This document shows, in pieces, positions 52,823 through 62,072 of a stretch of DNA of 64,000 nucleotides; the stretch's first letter is position 1, and every line of letters begins with the position of its first letter. Below the pieces are notes generated by a model. That model ran no database searches. It was not told the DNA's origin and was given only the letters and a program-made list of their open reading frames with translations. This stretch comes from Bradyrhizobium sp. AUGA SZCCT0176. Lineage in GTDB: Bacteria > Pseudomonadota > Alphaproteobacteria > Rhizobiales > Xanthobacteraceae. The DNA is taken from NCBI RefSeq assembly GCF_018130145.1, contig NZ_JAFCMB010000009.1, positions 62,001 to 126,000 on the forward strand, in the 5' to 3' direction. Made by a program: the position numbers and the translations under genes.

Positions 52823-53516
52823 AGGGCTTACCGCCGGCTATTCCGCGATCCCCGTGCTGAACGACGTCTCGATCAAGGTCGACGAAGGCCAGTTCGTCGC
52901 GATCGTCGGACCGAACGGCGCCGGCAAGACCACGTTGTTCAAGACGATTTCCGGCATCGTGCAGCCGAGCGCAGGAACTATCACATTCGAAGGTCATGAC
53001 CTGCTGGCGATCCGGCCCGCGCAACGCGCGCATCTTGGCATCGCCCACGTACCGGAAGGCCGTCAGGTCTTTCCTTCGCTCACGGTGATGGAAAACCTCG
53101 AAATGGGCGCGATGACCGAGGCCGGCCAGCGCGACTGGAAACACAACATCGAGCGCATCTTCGAATGGCTGCCCATCCTGGCCGAGCGCCGCGGCCAATT
53201 CGCGGGCACGCTCTCGGGCGGTCAGCAGCAGATGCTGGCGATCGGCCGCGGGCTTGCAGGCTCGCCCAAACTCCTGATGCTGGATGAACCCTCGATGGGT
53301 CTTGCGCCCACCATCGCCGATTTCATCTTCGAACGGCTGATCGAAATCCGCCGGCAATCCAACCTGACGATCCTGCTGGTCGAACAGCGCGTGGCGGAGG
53401 CCCTCGAATCCGCCGACCACGGCTACGTGCTCGAAGCCGGCCGCGTCGCGCTCGAAGGCAACAACCAAACCTTGCGAGCGGACGACCGCATCCGCAAGGC
53501 CTATCTCGGCATGTAA
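52809..53516 (+). CDS. livF: Branched-chain amino-acid-type ABC transporter ATPase (LivF)
   Basis: A 235-residue ATPase. Walker A GPNGAGKTT, signature LSGGQQQMLAIGRGLA, Walker B LLMLDEPSMGLAP and VEQRVAEAL match LivF. The ATG at 52809 overlaps the end of the LivM-LivG gene by 14 bases. It pairs with the ATPase half of the fusion. Confidence 0.93.
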   Translation: MLRIEGLTAGYSAIPVLNDVSIKVDEGQFVAIVGPNGAGKTTLFKTISGIVQPSAGTITFEGHDLLAIRPAQRAHLGIAHVPEGRQVFPSLTVMENLEMGAMTEAGQRDWKHNIERIFEWLPILAERRGQFAGTLSGGQQQMLAIGRGLAGSPKLLMLDEPSMGLAPTIADFIFERLIEIRRQSNLTILLVEQRVAEALESADHGYVLEAGRVALEGNNQTLRADDRIRKAYLGM

Positions 53517-53545
53517 CCAACAGCAACACCATTGGGAGGACGAAA

Positions 53546-54814
53546 ATGGGCCAGGACAAGATTGAGGACAATCTATCCGACAAGATTTCGAAGACGTCGC
53601 TGACGCGGCGAACCGTGCTCTCGGGAGCGGCCGCGATCGGCCTGTCGACTGTGGCGCGAGCGCAGCAACCTGCCGAAGTCAAGGTCGGCCTGATCGTGCC
53701 GTTGTCCGGCATCTATACCCGTCCGGGCCAGGTGATGCGCATGGGCGCCGAGATGGGCATCGAGCACATCAACGCGCAAGGCGGCATCAAATCGCTCGGC
53801 GGCGCAAAGATGAAGCTCGTCGTGATCGATTGCGGCGACACCACCGAAAAGGCCAAGAACGCAGCGCAGCGCATGGTGGCGCAGGAGCCCGATCTGGTTG
53901 CTGCGACCGGCTCCTATCTGAGCTCCTTCACGCTGGCGGTGACTGAAGTCACCGAACGCGCCGAACTACCTGTCCTGACGCTGTCTTATTCGGACCTGCT
54001 GACCGATCGCGGGTTCAAGTTCATTTTCCAGACCGCAGCGCCCGCCAGTGTGCAGTCCCAACTCGGCTTGCCCGAACTGATGAAGCTGGCCGAGACCGCT
54101 TCCGGCAAGCGACCGAAGACCGTCGCCATGCTGATGGACAACACGGCGACCTCGGTCGCAACCGCCAAGGCGCTGAAGGAGAAACTCCTCGCGCAGGAAG
54201 GCCTTCAGCTCGCGGTCGAGGAAGTGTGGACACCCCCACTTTCCGACGCCACGCCGCTGATCCAGAAGGTCAGGTCAGCCAGGCCGGACCTGTTGCTATT
54301 CATGCCGAACGCGGTCTCCGACGCAAAGCTCGGCCTGGAGAAGATCAACGAGTTCGGCCTCGGACAGGGCAAGATTCCGACTGTGTCCTTCAGCATCACC
54401 ATTGCCGAGCCGGACATGCTGCAAAGCGTCACCCCGGAAGTCGTCCAGGGCATTATGACGATCGTCGCCAACTGGGGCTGCAAAGGACACGAGGACATCA
54501 TCGCCGAACTCAAGGCCAAGTACAAAGAGCCCTGGGCGACGCAAAATGTCATCTCGACCTATGGCGACATGTGGCTGATGAAGGCTGCGCTTGAAAAGGC
54601 CGGGAAGGCCAACCGCCTCGCCGTCGCCGATGCGTTCCGCACTCTGGATGGCGGGCCCGCAAAATACTATCCCGGCGGTCAATTGAAGTTCGATGAAAAG
54701 GGCCGCCGTGTCGGCGCAGGCGTCGTCATCGTGCAGTGGCAGAACGGCGTACCTGTCACCGTGTTCCCGTCCGACCTCGCTCAGTCGTCTCCGTTCTGGC
54801 CAAAGAAATCCTGA
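53546..54814 (+). CDS. Liv-type periplasmic substrate-binding protein, first of two
   Basis: A 422-residue receptor. The N-terminus has LTRRTVLSGAAAIGLSTVAR, a twin-arginine-like signal, followed by QQPAEVKVGLIVPLSGIYTR at the mature start. The body is an ABC-type Leu/Ile/Val-binding fold. GGAGG precedes the ATG by seven bases. The next gene encodes a close paralogue, so the transporter has two receptors, perhaps for related solutes. It follows livF by 29 bases. Confidence 0.9.
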   Translation: MGQDKIEDNLSDKISKTSLTRRTVLSGAAAIGLSTVARAQQPAEVKVGLIVPLSGIYTRPGQVMRMGAEMGIEHINAQGGIKSLGGAKMKLVVIDCGDTTEKAKNAAQRMVAQEPDLVAATGSYLSSFTLAVTEVTERAELPVLTLSYSDLLTDRGFKFIFQTAAPASVQSQLGLPELMKLAETASGKRPKTVAMLMDNTATSVATAKALKEKLLAQEGLQLAVEEVWTPPLSDATPLIQKVRSARPDLLLFMPNAVSDAKLGLEKINEFGLGQGKIPTVSFSITIAEPDMLQSVTPEVVQGIMTIVANWGCKGHEDIIAELKAKYKEPWATQNVISTYGDMWLMKAALEKAGKANRLAVADAFRTLDGGPAKYYPGGQLKFDEKGRRVGAGVVIVQWQNGVPVTVFPSDLAQSSPFWPKKS

Positions 54815-54851
54815 CTGCAACGCATCTCAAAAATTTCAGGGAGGAATAGCC

Positions 54852-56087
54852 ATGACAAAAATTGCACAGACCGCTCTAACGCGGCGCAGCCTGCTCGCCG
54901 GTGCATCCGCCGGCCTGATCTCGACTCGCGTATGGGCGCAGCAACCGGCCGAAGTAAAGGTCGGATTGCTGGTGCCGATCTCGGGCCTCTATGCGCGCCC
55001 AGGAGCTGTGATGCGCCACGGCGCCGAGATGGGCGTGGAGCACATTAATGCGCAAGGCGGCATCAAGTCACTCGGCGGCGCCAAGCTCAAGCTGGTCGTG
55101 CTCGATTCCGGTGACACCACCGAGAAAGCCAAGAACGCCGCACAGCGCATGGTCGCCCAGGAAACCGACTTGGTGGCCGCGAGCGGCTCCTATCTGAGTT
55201 CATTCACGCTGGCGGTCACGGAGGTCACCGAGCGGGCCAATCTTCCGGTCCTCACCCTCTCCTACTCCGACCTGATTACCGATCGCGGCTTCAAATATGT
55301 GTTCCAGACCTCGGCCACCGCGGGATCGCAGGCGAAACAGGCCCTGCCCCAGATCGTGAAGCTGGCGGAAACCGCTTCCAGCAAGAAGCCCAAGACGGTC
55401 GCGATCATCACCGACAACACCGCGGCATCGGTTTCGTCGGCAAAGGCGATGCGCGACGGCCTGCTCGCCGAAAACGGGCTGCAACTGATCGTCGATGAAA
55501 CCTTTACGCCGCCGCTCGCCGACGCCACCTCGCTGGTTCAAAAAATCCGGTCGACCAAACCTGACCTGCTGTTCTTCCTGCCGACGGTGATTTCCGACGC
55601 CAAGCTGCTGCTCGAGAAGATGAACGAGTTTGGCCTCGGACAAGGCAAGATTCCGACTATCTCGTTCGGCATCGCCATCGCCGAACCCGACATGCTGCAG
55701 ACCGTAAGCCCGGAACTGCTGCAGGGCCTGCTGACCTGCGTCGCAAGCTGGGGCGCCAAGGGTCACGAGACGCTGATCGCCGAATTGAAGACCCGCTACA
55801 AGGAGCCCTGGATGACGCAGAACGCGATCTCCACCTATGGCGACATGTGGGTCATCAAGGACGCGCTCGAGAAAGCCGGCAAGGCAGACCGCGTTGCGGT
55901 CGCCGACGCGCTGCGCACCATGGATGCCGGTCCTTCGAAATATTACCCGCTCGGCGAAATCAAGTTCGACGAAAAGGGTCGCCGCGTCGGCGCCGGCATG
56001 ACCATCGTGCAGTGGCAATCGGGCATCCCGGTCACGGTATTCCCGCCGCAGCTGGCGCTGTCCCAGCCGTTCTGGCCCAAAAACTAG
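54852..56087 (+). CDS. Liv-type periplasmic substrate-binding protein, second of two
   Basis: A 411-residue receptor, strongly similar over its full length to the one at 53546: both share QQPAEVKVGL, AQGGIKSLGGAK, GDTTEKAKNAAQRMVAQE and SYLSSFTLAVTEVTERA. The signal has LTRRSLLAGASAGLIS, twin-arginine-like. The start follows GGAGGAA. Differences cluster in the second lobe around residues 165-250, where substrate contacts may differ. It is probably a tandem duplicate. Confidence 0.9.
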   Translation: MTKIAQTALTRRSLLAGASAGLISTRVWAQQPAEVKVGLLVPISGLYARPGAVMRHGAEMGVEHINAQGGIKSLGGAKLKLVVLDSGDTTEKAKNAAQRMVAQETDLVAASGSYLSSFTLAVTEVTERANLPVLTLSYSDLITDRGFKYVFQTSATAGSQAKQALPQIVKLAETASSKKPKTVAIITDNTAASVSSAKAMRDGLLAENGLQLIVDETFTPPLADATSLVQKIRSTKPDLLFFLPTVISDAKLLLEKMNEFGLGQGKIPTISFGIAIAEPDMLQTVSPELLQGLLTCVASWGAKGHETLIAELKTRYKEPWMTQNAISTYGDMWVIKDALEKAGKADRVAVADALRTMDAGPSKYYPLGEIKFDEKGRRVGAGMTIVQWQSGIPVTVFPPQLALSQPFWPKN

Positions 56088-56105
56088 CAAGGATTGGATA
56101 CCGAT

Positions 56106-56486
56106 ATGGACAAGGCGACATACGATCGAGGCCTCCAGATCCGAAAGGACGTGCTGGGCAACGAATTCGTCGACAAGGCGATCGCATCGGCCGATGACTT
56201 CAATCGGCCGATGCAGGACCTCACGACGGAGTATTGCTGGGGCTATGTCTGGGGCCGCGACGGCCTCACGCACAAGACCCGCAGTTTCCTCAACCTTGCG
56301 ATGCTGTGCGCGCTCAACCGGCCGCAGGAACTCAAGACCCATGTGCGGGGCGCCCTGACCAACGGCGCGACGCGCGAGGAGATGCGCGAGGTGTTCATGC
56401 AGGTTGCGATCTATTGCGGCGTGCCGGCCGGCGTGGACGCTTTCCGTAATGCCGAGGAAGTGTTTGCCGAACTGGACAAGAAGTAA
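56106..56486 (+). CDS. 4-carboxymuconolactone decarboxylase family protein (PcaC-like)
   Basis: A 126-residue PcaC-like protein with GLQIRKDVLGNEFVDKAIAS, YCWGYVWGRDGLTHKTRSFL, HVRGALTNGATREEMREVFM and YCGVPAGVDAFRNAEEVF. It is a clear paralogue of the protein at 45701. The ATG at 56106 is used; a TTG at 56094 is also possible. It follows the second receptor by 18 bases and precedes two SDR genes, so a decarboxylation step in the pathway of the transported compound is likely. Confidence 0.85.
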   Translation: MDKATYDRGLQIRKDVLGNEFVDKAIASADDFNRPMQDLTTEYCWGYVWGRDGLTHKTRSFLNLAMLCALNRPQELKTHVRGALTNGATREEMREVFMQVAIYCGVPAGVDAFRNAEEVFAELDKK

Positions 56487-56500
56487 CGGAGCCCGAGACG

Positions 56501-57274
56501 ATGTTGCAGGGCAAATGGGCTCTCGTGACCGGGGCGACGGCAGGCCTGGGCTTGGCCGTGGCTGAAAGCCTGGCCGGCGCGGGAGCCAACATTGTCCTGC
56601 ACGACCTCAAGGAACCGGCGCAGACGCGGGACCGTCTGCGCGCGCAATTCGGCGTCGAGGTGGTCAGTGTCGCAGCCGACCTGTCGCAGCGCGCCGCCAT
56701 CGAAGCTGTCATGGACGCCCTGCTCGGCCGCATCGGTGCGGTCGATATTCTGGTGAACAATGCGGTGGTACGGCACTTTTCTCCGGTCGAGAACTTTCCG
56801 CCAGAACGATGGGACGAAGCTCTCGCCGTCAATCTGTCGGCCCCGTTCCACCTGATCCGCCTCGCATTGCCCGGCATGAAGCAACGGAAATGGGGCCGCA
56901 TCATCAACATGGCGTCGATCTATTCGACTCGCGCGGTCGCGGACCGCATCGACTACGTGACCACCAAGACTGCCATTGTCGGCATGACCCGCGCCGTCGC
57001 AATCGAGACCACGAAGAGCGGAATTACCTGCAACGCACTGTGTCCGGGCACGCTGCCGACGCCGGCCATTCAGGGAAAAATCGCGGGGATCGCGGCCAGC
57101 GAAGGCCGCAGCATCGACGAATCCACCAGTGACTACCTTGCGAGCCGGCAGCCGAGTGGGCGGTTTGTCGCCATGGAAGCCGTCGGCGCGATGGCGGCCT
57201 TCCTGTGCAGTCCGGCCGCACAGGACATCACGGGGGCAATGCTGCCGATCGATGGAGGCTGGTCCGTCGCATGA
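56501..57274 (+). CDS. Short-chain dehydrogenase/reductase
   Basis: A 257-residue classical SDR. Cofactor motif TGATAGLG near residue 10, NNAV near 86 in place of the usual NNAG, and catalytic ASIYSTRAVADRIDYVTTKTA. The end DITGAMLPIDGGWSVA is typical. It resembles 3-hydroxybutyrate dehydrogenases. It is preceded by the PcaC-like gene (14 bases) and followed by another SDR. Substrate is unknown. Confidence 0.88.
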   Translation: MLQGKWALVTGATAGLGLAVAESLAGAGANIVLHDLKEPAQTRDRLRAQFGVEVVSVAADLSQRAAIEAVMDALLGRIGAVDILVNNAVVRHFSPVENFPPERWDEALAVNLSAPFHLIRLALPGMKQRKWGRIINMASIYSTRAVADRIDYVTTKTAIVGMTRAVAIETTKSGITCNALCPGTLPTPAIQGKIAGIAASEGRSIDESTSDYLASRQPSGRFVAMEAVGAMAAFLCSPAAQDITGAMLPIDGGWSVA

Positions 57275-57307
57275 GCGTCACCGTCCGTCTCACCCAGGAG
57301 ATCTACA

Positions 57308-58048
57308 GTGGCTGAAGCATCGAGCCGAAATGCCGTGGTAACCGGCGCCGCCGGTGGCATGGGTCGTGCCATTACGAAGGCGCTGCTCGAAAGCGGGCGG
57401 CGGGTCGTGCTCGCCGACCGCGATCCGGCCTCGCTTCGCGAGTTCGCCACTGAGATGGGCGACAACACATTCCCGATCGAACTCGATATTACCGACACCA
57501 AGGCCGTGGACCGCCTGCCCGACCTCATCCCGGACGCCTTCAAGCCGATCGACATCCTCGTCAATAATGCCGGCCACGACATCGGCGGCCGGACCCGGTT
57601 CGATGCCGGCGCGGCGGACGATTGGTCCGGGATCATCCAGACCAATTTGATCGGCCTGATGCGGGTGACCCGCAGCCTGCTGCCCGACATGATCAGGCGC
57701 AATTCGGGCCACATCGTCAACATCAGCTCGATCAACGCCCTACGCATCATTCCCGACATGGCCGCCTACAGCGCCAGCAAGGCGGGCGTGCACATGTTTA
57801 CCGAAACGCTCCGCGGCGAGCTCGCAGAAACGGCGATTCGGGTGACCGAGATGCAGCCCGGCTTGACCCGGACCAATATCATCCTCACCCGCTATCGCGG
57901 CGACCGGGAGAAGGAAAAGGACTATTTCGACCAGTTCAAGATGGCGCTCGATCCGGCCGATATTGCCCGGTCGATCGTGTTTGCGCTGGACCAGCCGCCG
58001 CATGTTCAGATTGCGGAGATGATGATTCTGCCCGTAAATCGCTATTGA
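57308..58048 (+). CDS. Short-chain dehydrogenase/reductase
   Basis: A 246-residue classical SDR with TGAAGGMG near residue 13, NNAGHDIGG near 88, and catalytic SSINALRIIPDMAAYSASKAG. It resembles the YdfG/serine 3-dehydrogenase group, which oxidises 3-hydroxy acids. A GTG at 57308 with AGGAG upstream starts the frame. It is not closely related to the preceding SDR, so the two probably act on different steps. Confidence 0.88.
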   Translation: MAEASSRNAVVTGAAGGMGRAITKALLESGRRVVLADRDPASLREFATEMGDNTFPIELDITDTKAVDRLPDLIPDAFKPIDILVNNAGHDIGGRTRFDAGAADDWSGIIQTNLIGLMRVTRSLLPDMIRRNSGHIVNISSINALRIIPDMAAYSASKAGVHMFTETLRGELAETAIRVTEMQPGLTRTNIILTRYRGDREKEKDYFDQFKMALDPADIARSIVFALDQPPHVQIAEMMILPVNRY

Positions 58049-58076
58049 ACCAATGCCGGTGCGAAGGCGGTAGACA

Positions 58077-58793
58077 ATGGACAAACGCGGTGAATTGCAA
58101 TCCACGCTCCGGATCGAGGACGTTCCGACCGTCCGGTCGATGGTCGCCCAGAAGCTGCGTGAGGCGATCATGTCCGGAAAGCTGAAGCCGGGCCAGCGCC
58201 TAGTCGAACGGGAGCTTTGCGAGATGACCGGCGTGAGCCGGCCGTCCATTCGCGAAGCGCTCCGGTTGCTGGAAGCCGATGGTCTCGTCAATACCGTCCC
58301 TCACCGCGGCCCTGTCGTCAGCACCATCAGTCTTGAGGAGGCAAAGCAGCTCTACGCGGCCCGCGCCGTGCTCGAGGGATTTGCCGGACGAGAATGCGCG
58401 CGCCTGCACGATCCTGCCGTTGTCCGCAGGATCGGGGACGCTCTCACCAAGCTGAAGGCGGCGTTCGCCGATTCCGACTTGATAACGGCCCTCGAAGCCA
58501 AGACGGAGTTTTATGCGGCGTTGATCGGCGGCTGTCAGAACGCCTTCATCGAACGGATGCTCAGGCCGCTGCACGACCGGATCACGCTGCTGCGGATTAC
58601 CTCGATGTCGCAGCCCAAACGCATCAACAAGAGCCTGCGCGAGGTCACCGCGATCTGGCGCGCCATCCAGAGCGCCGATCCCGATCTCGCCGAGAAATGC
58701 TGCGTCGATCACATCAACGCGGCGGCCGTGGCCGCGCTCAGCATGATCGAGCAATCATCCGCGTCGAACGAGAAGGCGACCGCGGATGAATGA
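58077..58793 (+). CDS. GntR-family regulator with FCD domain
   Basis: A 238-residue regulator. The winged HTH (residues 14-80) has REAIMSGKLKPGQRLVEREL and GVSRPSIREALRLLEADGLV. The FCD domain follows, with reduced metal-histidine pattern. It lies at the 3' end of the plus-strand catabolic cluster (28 bases after the SDR gene), so it is the most likely local regulator. The inverted repeat at 47549 is a candidate target. Confidence 0.9.
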   Translation: MDKRGELQSTLRIEDVPTVRSMVAQKLREAIMSGKLKPGQRLVERELCEMTGVSRPSIREALRLLEADGLVNTVPHRGPVVSTISLEEAKQLYAARAVLEGFAGRECARLHDPAVVRRIGDALTKLKAAFADSDLITALEAKTEFYAALIGGCQNAFIERMLRPLHDRITLLRITSMSQPKRINKSLREVTAIWRAIQSADPDLAEKCCVDHINAAAVAALSMIEQSSASNEKATADE

Positions 58794-58851
58794 CCCAACG
58801 TTATTTCGACCAAGCCGTTTCAAAGGGCCACAAGGCCGATAGGAAGCTGCC

Positions 58852-59823
58852 ATGAAGTTTGTAAAATGCGTTCTTCTGATGCTGTTGCTGTCGCCAGTAC
58901 TGCCGGCATTCGCCCAGGAATTTCCGAGCCGGCCGATCACGCTGGTCGTTCCCTTCTCGGCCGGCGGGCCCGGCGACGTCATTGCACGCCTGCTCGGGAC
59001 ATCGATGAGCGCGACGCTGAAGCAGTCGCTCGTCATCGAAAACGTCGTCGGCGCCGGCGGTACCCTTGGCACCAATCGCGTCGCCAAAGCCTCGCCTGAC
59101 GGTTACACCCTGCTGCTGATGCATGTCGGTCAGGCCACCGCGCCGGCGCTCTACGCCAAGCTGCCGTTCGACCCCGTTGGTGACTTTGCGCCGATCGGTC
59201 TCGTCACCGACGTACCGATGATCCTGGTGGCGCGTGCGAATTTTCCCGCCAAGGACCTGAAGGAACTCGTCGCCCATGTGCGAGCCCAAGGCGACAAGGT
59301 CACCTACGGCAATGTCGGCCTCGGCTCCGCGTCACATCTGTGCGGGCTGATGTTCATGAGCGCCATCGAGGCCAAGCTCACACCGATCTACTACAAGGGT
59401 GGAGGCCCCGCGCTGAACGATATCATCGCCGGTCACATCGACGTCTATTGCGATCCGGCAACAGGGCCTACGCCGTATATTCAGGCCGGCACCATCCCGG
59501 GTTACGCCATCACCAGCAAAAAACGCGTGCCGACCCTGCCGAATGTGCCGACGTCGGCGGAAGCGGGGGTACCGAAGTTCGACGTCACGACCTGGTACGG
59601 GCTGTATGCACCACGCAATACGCCGAAACCGATCGTTGACGCTCTCGTCGACGCCCTGCAAAAGGCGCTCAAGGACCCGCCTCTGGTCACCCGCTTCGCT
59701 GAACTCAGCATGGCGCCGGTCGAGCCGGAACGCGCGACGCCAGGGGCGCTCGAAGCCCTCCTGAAGAGCGAAATCGACAGATGGGGCCGTATCATCAAGG
59801 ATGCCGGCATTACGCCGCAGTAA
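58852..59823 (+). CDS. Bug-family periplasmic receptor (tripartite tricarboxylate type)
   Basis: A 323-residue Bug/TctC receptor. The signal peptide ends near residue 21 (PAFA before QEFPSRPITLVVPFSAGGPG). The motifs IENVVGAGGTLGTNRVAKAS and SPDGYTLLLMHVG follow. As in the receptor at 37013, no TctAB permease is nearby, a common situation for this expanded family. It comes 58 bases after the GntR gene and closes the cluster. Confidence 0.9.
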   Translation: MKFVKCVLLMLLLSPVLPAFAQEFPSRPITLVVPFSAGGPGDVIARLLGTSMSATLKQSLVIENVVGAGGTLGTNRVAKASPDGYTLLLMHVGQATAPALYAKLPFDPVGDFAPIGLVTDVPMILVARANFPAKDLKELVAHVRAQGDKVTYGNVGLGSASHLCGLMFMSAIEAKLTPIYYKGGGPALNDIIAGHIDVYCDPATGPTPYIQAGTIPGYAITSKKRVPTLPNVPTSAEAGVPKFDVTTWYGLYAPRNTPKPIVDALVDALQKALKDPPLVTRFAELSMAPVEPERATPGALEALLKSEIDRWGRIIKDAGITPQ

Positions 59824-60205
59824 GCTGACTCAGCTCGTAGCACGGTATTTTTCCGGATCGGAACCCGACTTGTTCAATGGTCGCATGAAGCAGAGATCAG
59901 AACACCACTGGAATATTGTTGTGCCAAACAGGAAGACGCGGTGGCGTGACAGGCCATGGCCACAACTGACGCGCGACGGCCCCAGTATGAGCGCTCGCAC
60001 GCCAACTGATAAGGTTTTCTGCGAAACCTTACGAGTCTGCAAACTGCCTCCATTTTCGGTATTTCCTTATCGATCGCCAACTGCCCTATTTCTTACTCAT
60101 GCTTATCGACCACGAGATGCTGTTGGGCATGAACGGCCGCTTTGCGGGGCGGGTTCAACTGATCGCTGTCCCCGCGGATTGAGGAGACAAGATCGAAACC
60201 CGCAT
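59824..60205. other. Intergenic region between convergent units
   Basis: About 380 bases between the Bug receptor gene and the Dpp-type permease gene, whose transcripts converge. Short frames on both strands show nothing recognisable. No clear terminator hairpin was found by eye. Confidence 0.5.
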
Positions 60206-61078
60206 CTAGTGCCTGGGATTGAGAGCATCATTCAGGCCGTCACCCATCAGGTTGAAGCCGATCACGAGGGCGATGATCGCGAGCCCGGGCCAGAACGCCA
60301 TCCATGGCGCCTCGCTGAGAAACTGCCTGGCGACATCAAGCATGGCGCCCCATGACGGGGCCGGCGGCATCTGACCAAGCCCCAGGAAGGCAAGGCTCGC
60401 CTCGGCCAGGACCGCAATCGCCATGGTGAGCGTCGCCTGCACGATCGTCGGCGCAAGCACATTCGGCAGTACCTGTCCGGTGAGGATGGCGAGATCGCCG
60501 AGGCCTTGGGCACGGGCCGCCGCGATGTAATCCTCGGTGCCGACGACCAGTGTTTCAGCACGCGCGACACGAACGAATACCGGTACGGCGGAAATGCCGA
60601 TGGCGATCATCGCATTCTGGAGACTGGGGCCCAGGAAAGCGGCCAGCGCAATCGCCAGCACCAGGAAGGGGCAAGCCAGCAGCGCATCGGCGAGACGCGA
60701 GATCACCATGTCGGCGAGGCCGCCAAAATAGCCGGCGACGAGACCAAACGGGAGGCCGATGAGCACAGCGACGGTCACGGAGACCATGCCGGCTCCAAGC
60801 GAAGCCTGCGTGCCAAAGATGACGCGGGACAGTACATCACGGCCGAGATCGTCGGTGCCGAACCAGTGAGCTGCACTGGGGGCCGCGCGTATAGCCATCC
60901 AGTCCGGCGCATTTGGATCGTAGGGCGCGATCCACGAGGCAAACACCGCAAGCACGGCAAAGAACAGAATGATCGTAGCCCCGATCACGGCGGACGGCTC
61001 GCGCAACAGGCGGCGAATCTCCGGAGAACCGCCTGCGCGCACCCGACCTGCAACCGGCGTCGTCTCAATCGAACTCAT
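60206..61078 (-). CDS. dppC: Dipeptide/opine-type ABC permease (DppC)
   Basis: A 290-residue permease of the OppC/DppC class. HWFGTDDLGRDVLSRVIFG near residue 70 is diagnostic, and EDYIAAARAQGLGDLAILTG is the coupling region. About six spans. The start at 61078 overlaps the dppB stop by four bases; a longer frame to 61156 overlaps dppB and is rejected. No ATPase genes follow within this unit. Confidence 0.93.
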   Translation of the reverse strand: MSSIETTPVAGRVRAGGSPEIRRLLREPSAVIGATIILFFAVLAVFASWIAPYDPNAPDWMAIRAAPSAAHWFGTDDLGRDVLSRVIFGTQASLGAGMVSVTVAVLIGLPFGLVAGYFGGLADMVISRLADALLACPFLVLAIALAAFLGPSLQNAMIAIGISAVPVFVRVARAETLVVGTEDYIAAARAQGLGDLAILTGQVLPNVLAPTIVQATLTMAIAVLAEASLAFLGLGQMPPAPSWGAMLDVARQFLSEAPWMAFWPGLAIIALVIGFNLMGDGLNDALNPRH

Positions 61079-62016
61079 GACCTGAGCCTCGGATTGAGCA
61101 GCACATAGGCGACGTCGGCAATCAGGCTCATCAACAGGAACACGGCCGCCGTGCACAGCACCACGGCCTGGACCACGGCATAATCGCGGCTGAACACGCC
61201 ATCGACGATCATCTTGCCAAAACCGGGTATGGAAAACACCTGCTCGGTCAGCACCGCGCCAGCCAGCAATTCGCCGAATTGCAACGTGCCCAGCGTCACC
61301 ACCGGAATCAGCGCGTTCGGCAGCGCATGGCGCAGCACGATTGTGCGATCGCGGACACCCTTCGCGCGGGCGGTACGCACATAATCCTGCTTCATCGCCA
61401 GGATCATCGCACTGCGGACATGGCGCATCATGATGGCGGCGGTGCCGGTGCCGAGAACCAGGGCAGGCATCAGCATTGAAAGCAGGTTGCGCCCCACGCT
61501 TTCGAAAGGCGAAACAAACCCTCCGGCCGGCAGCCAGCCGAGATTCACCGAGAACACCAGGATCATCATGATCCCCAGCCAGAAATGCGGAATCGACAGG
61601 CCAGCCAGTCCGAACAGACTGGCACCGTAATCGAACGGCGTTCCGCGCCGCAGCGCCGCGAAGATTCCGATCGGCAGCCCGAGCAGGAGCGCAACCAGCA
61701 TCGACAGGATCGCGAGTTCGATGGTCACCGGCAGCTTTTCAACCAGCATGGTGCCGATCGGCAGCCGGGTGCGCACCGAGGTACCGAAGTCACCCTGCAC
61801 CACGCCTTTCAGCCAGACGACGTATTGCACCGGAACCGGATCATTGAAGCGATATTTCTGCCGAAGATACTCGACGACCTCCGGGTTGCGCTCTTCGCCG
61901 GCCAGCGCCAACGCCGGATCGCCGGGCAGCAGCTTCTGAAGGCCGAACACCATCATCGACACCAGCAACAATGTCGGCAGTGAGACGCCGAGCCGGCGCA
62001 GAAGCAGTGTCTTCAT
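61075..62016 (-). CDS. dppB: Dipeptide/opine-type ABC permease (DppB)
   Basis: A 313-residue permease of the OppB/DppB class. LPGDPALALAGEERNPEVVE and the loop DPVPVQYVVWLKGVVQGDFG are diagnostic, and QDYVRTARAKGVRDRTIVLRHALPNALIP is the coupling segment. Six spans. It starts 56 bases after the receptor gene and overlaps dppC. Confidence 0.93.
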   Translation of the reverse strand: MKTLLLRRLGVSLPTLLLVSMMVFGLQKLLPGDPALALAGEERNPEVVEYLRQKYRFNDPVPVQYVVWLKGVVQGDFGTSVRTRLPIGTMLVEKLPVTIELAILSMLVALLLGLPIGIFAALRRGTPFDYGASLFGLAGLSIPHFWLGIMMILVFSVNLGWLPAGGFVSPFESVGRNLLSMLMPALVLGTGTAAIMMRHVRSAMILAMKQDYVRTARAKGVRDRTIVLRHALPNALIPVVTLGTLQFGELLAGAVLTEQVFSIPGFGKMIVDGVFSRDYAVVQAVVLCTAAVFLLMSLIADVAYVLLNPRLRS

Positions 62017-62072
62017 CTTGGCAGTCAGTTCCTCACTTGGCCGGCGCGCCGACGCGCGCCAGGCGTTGCGCG

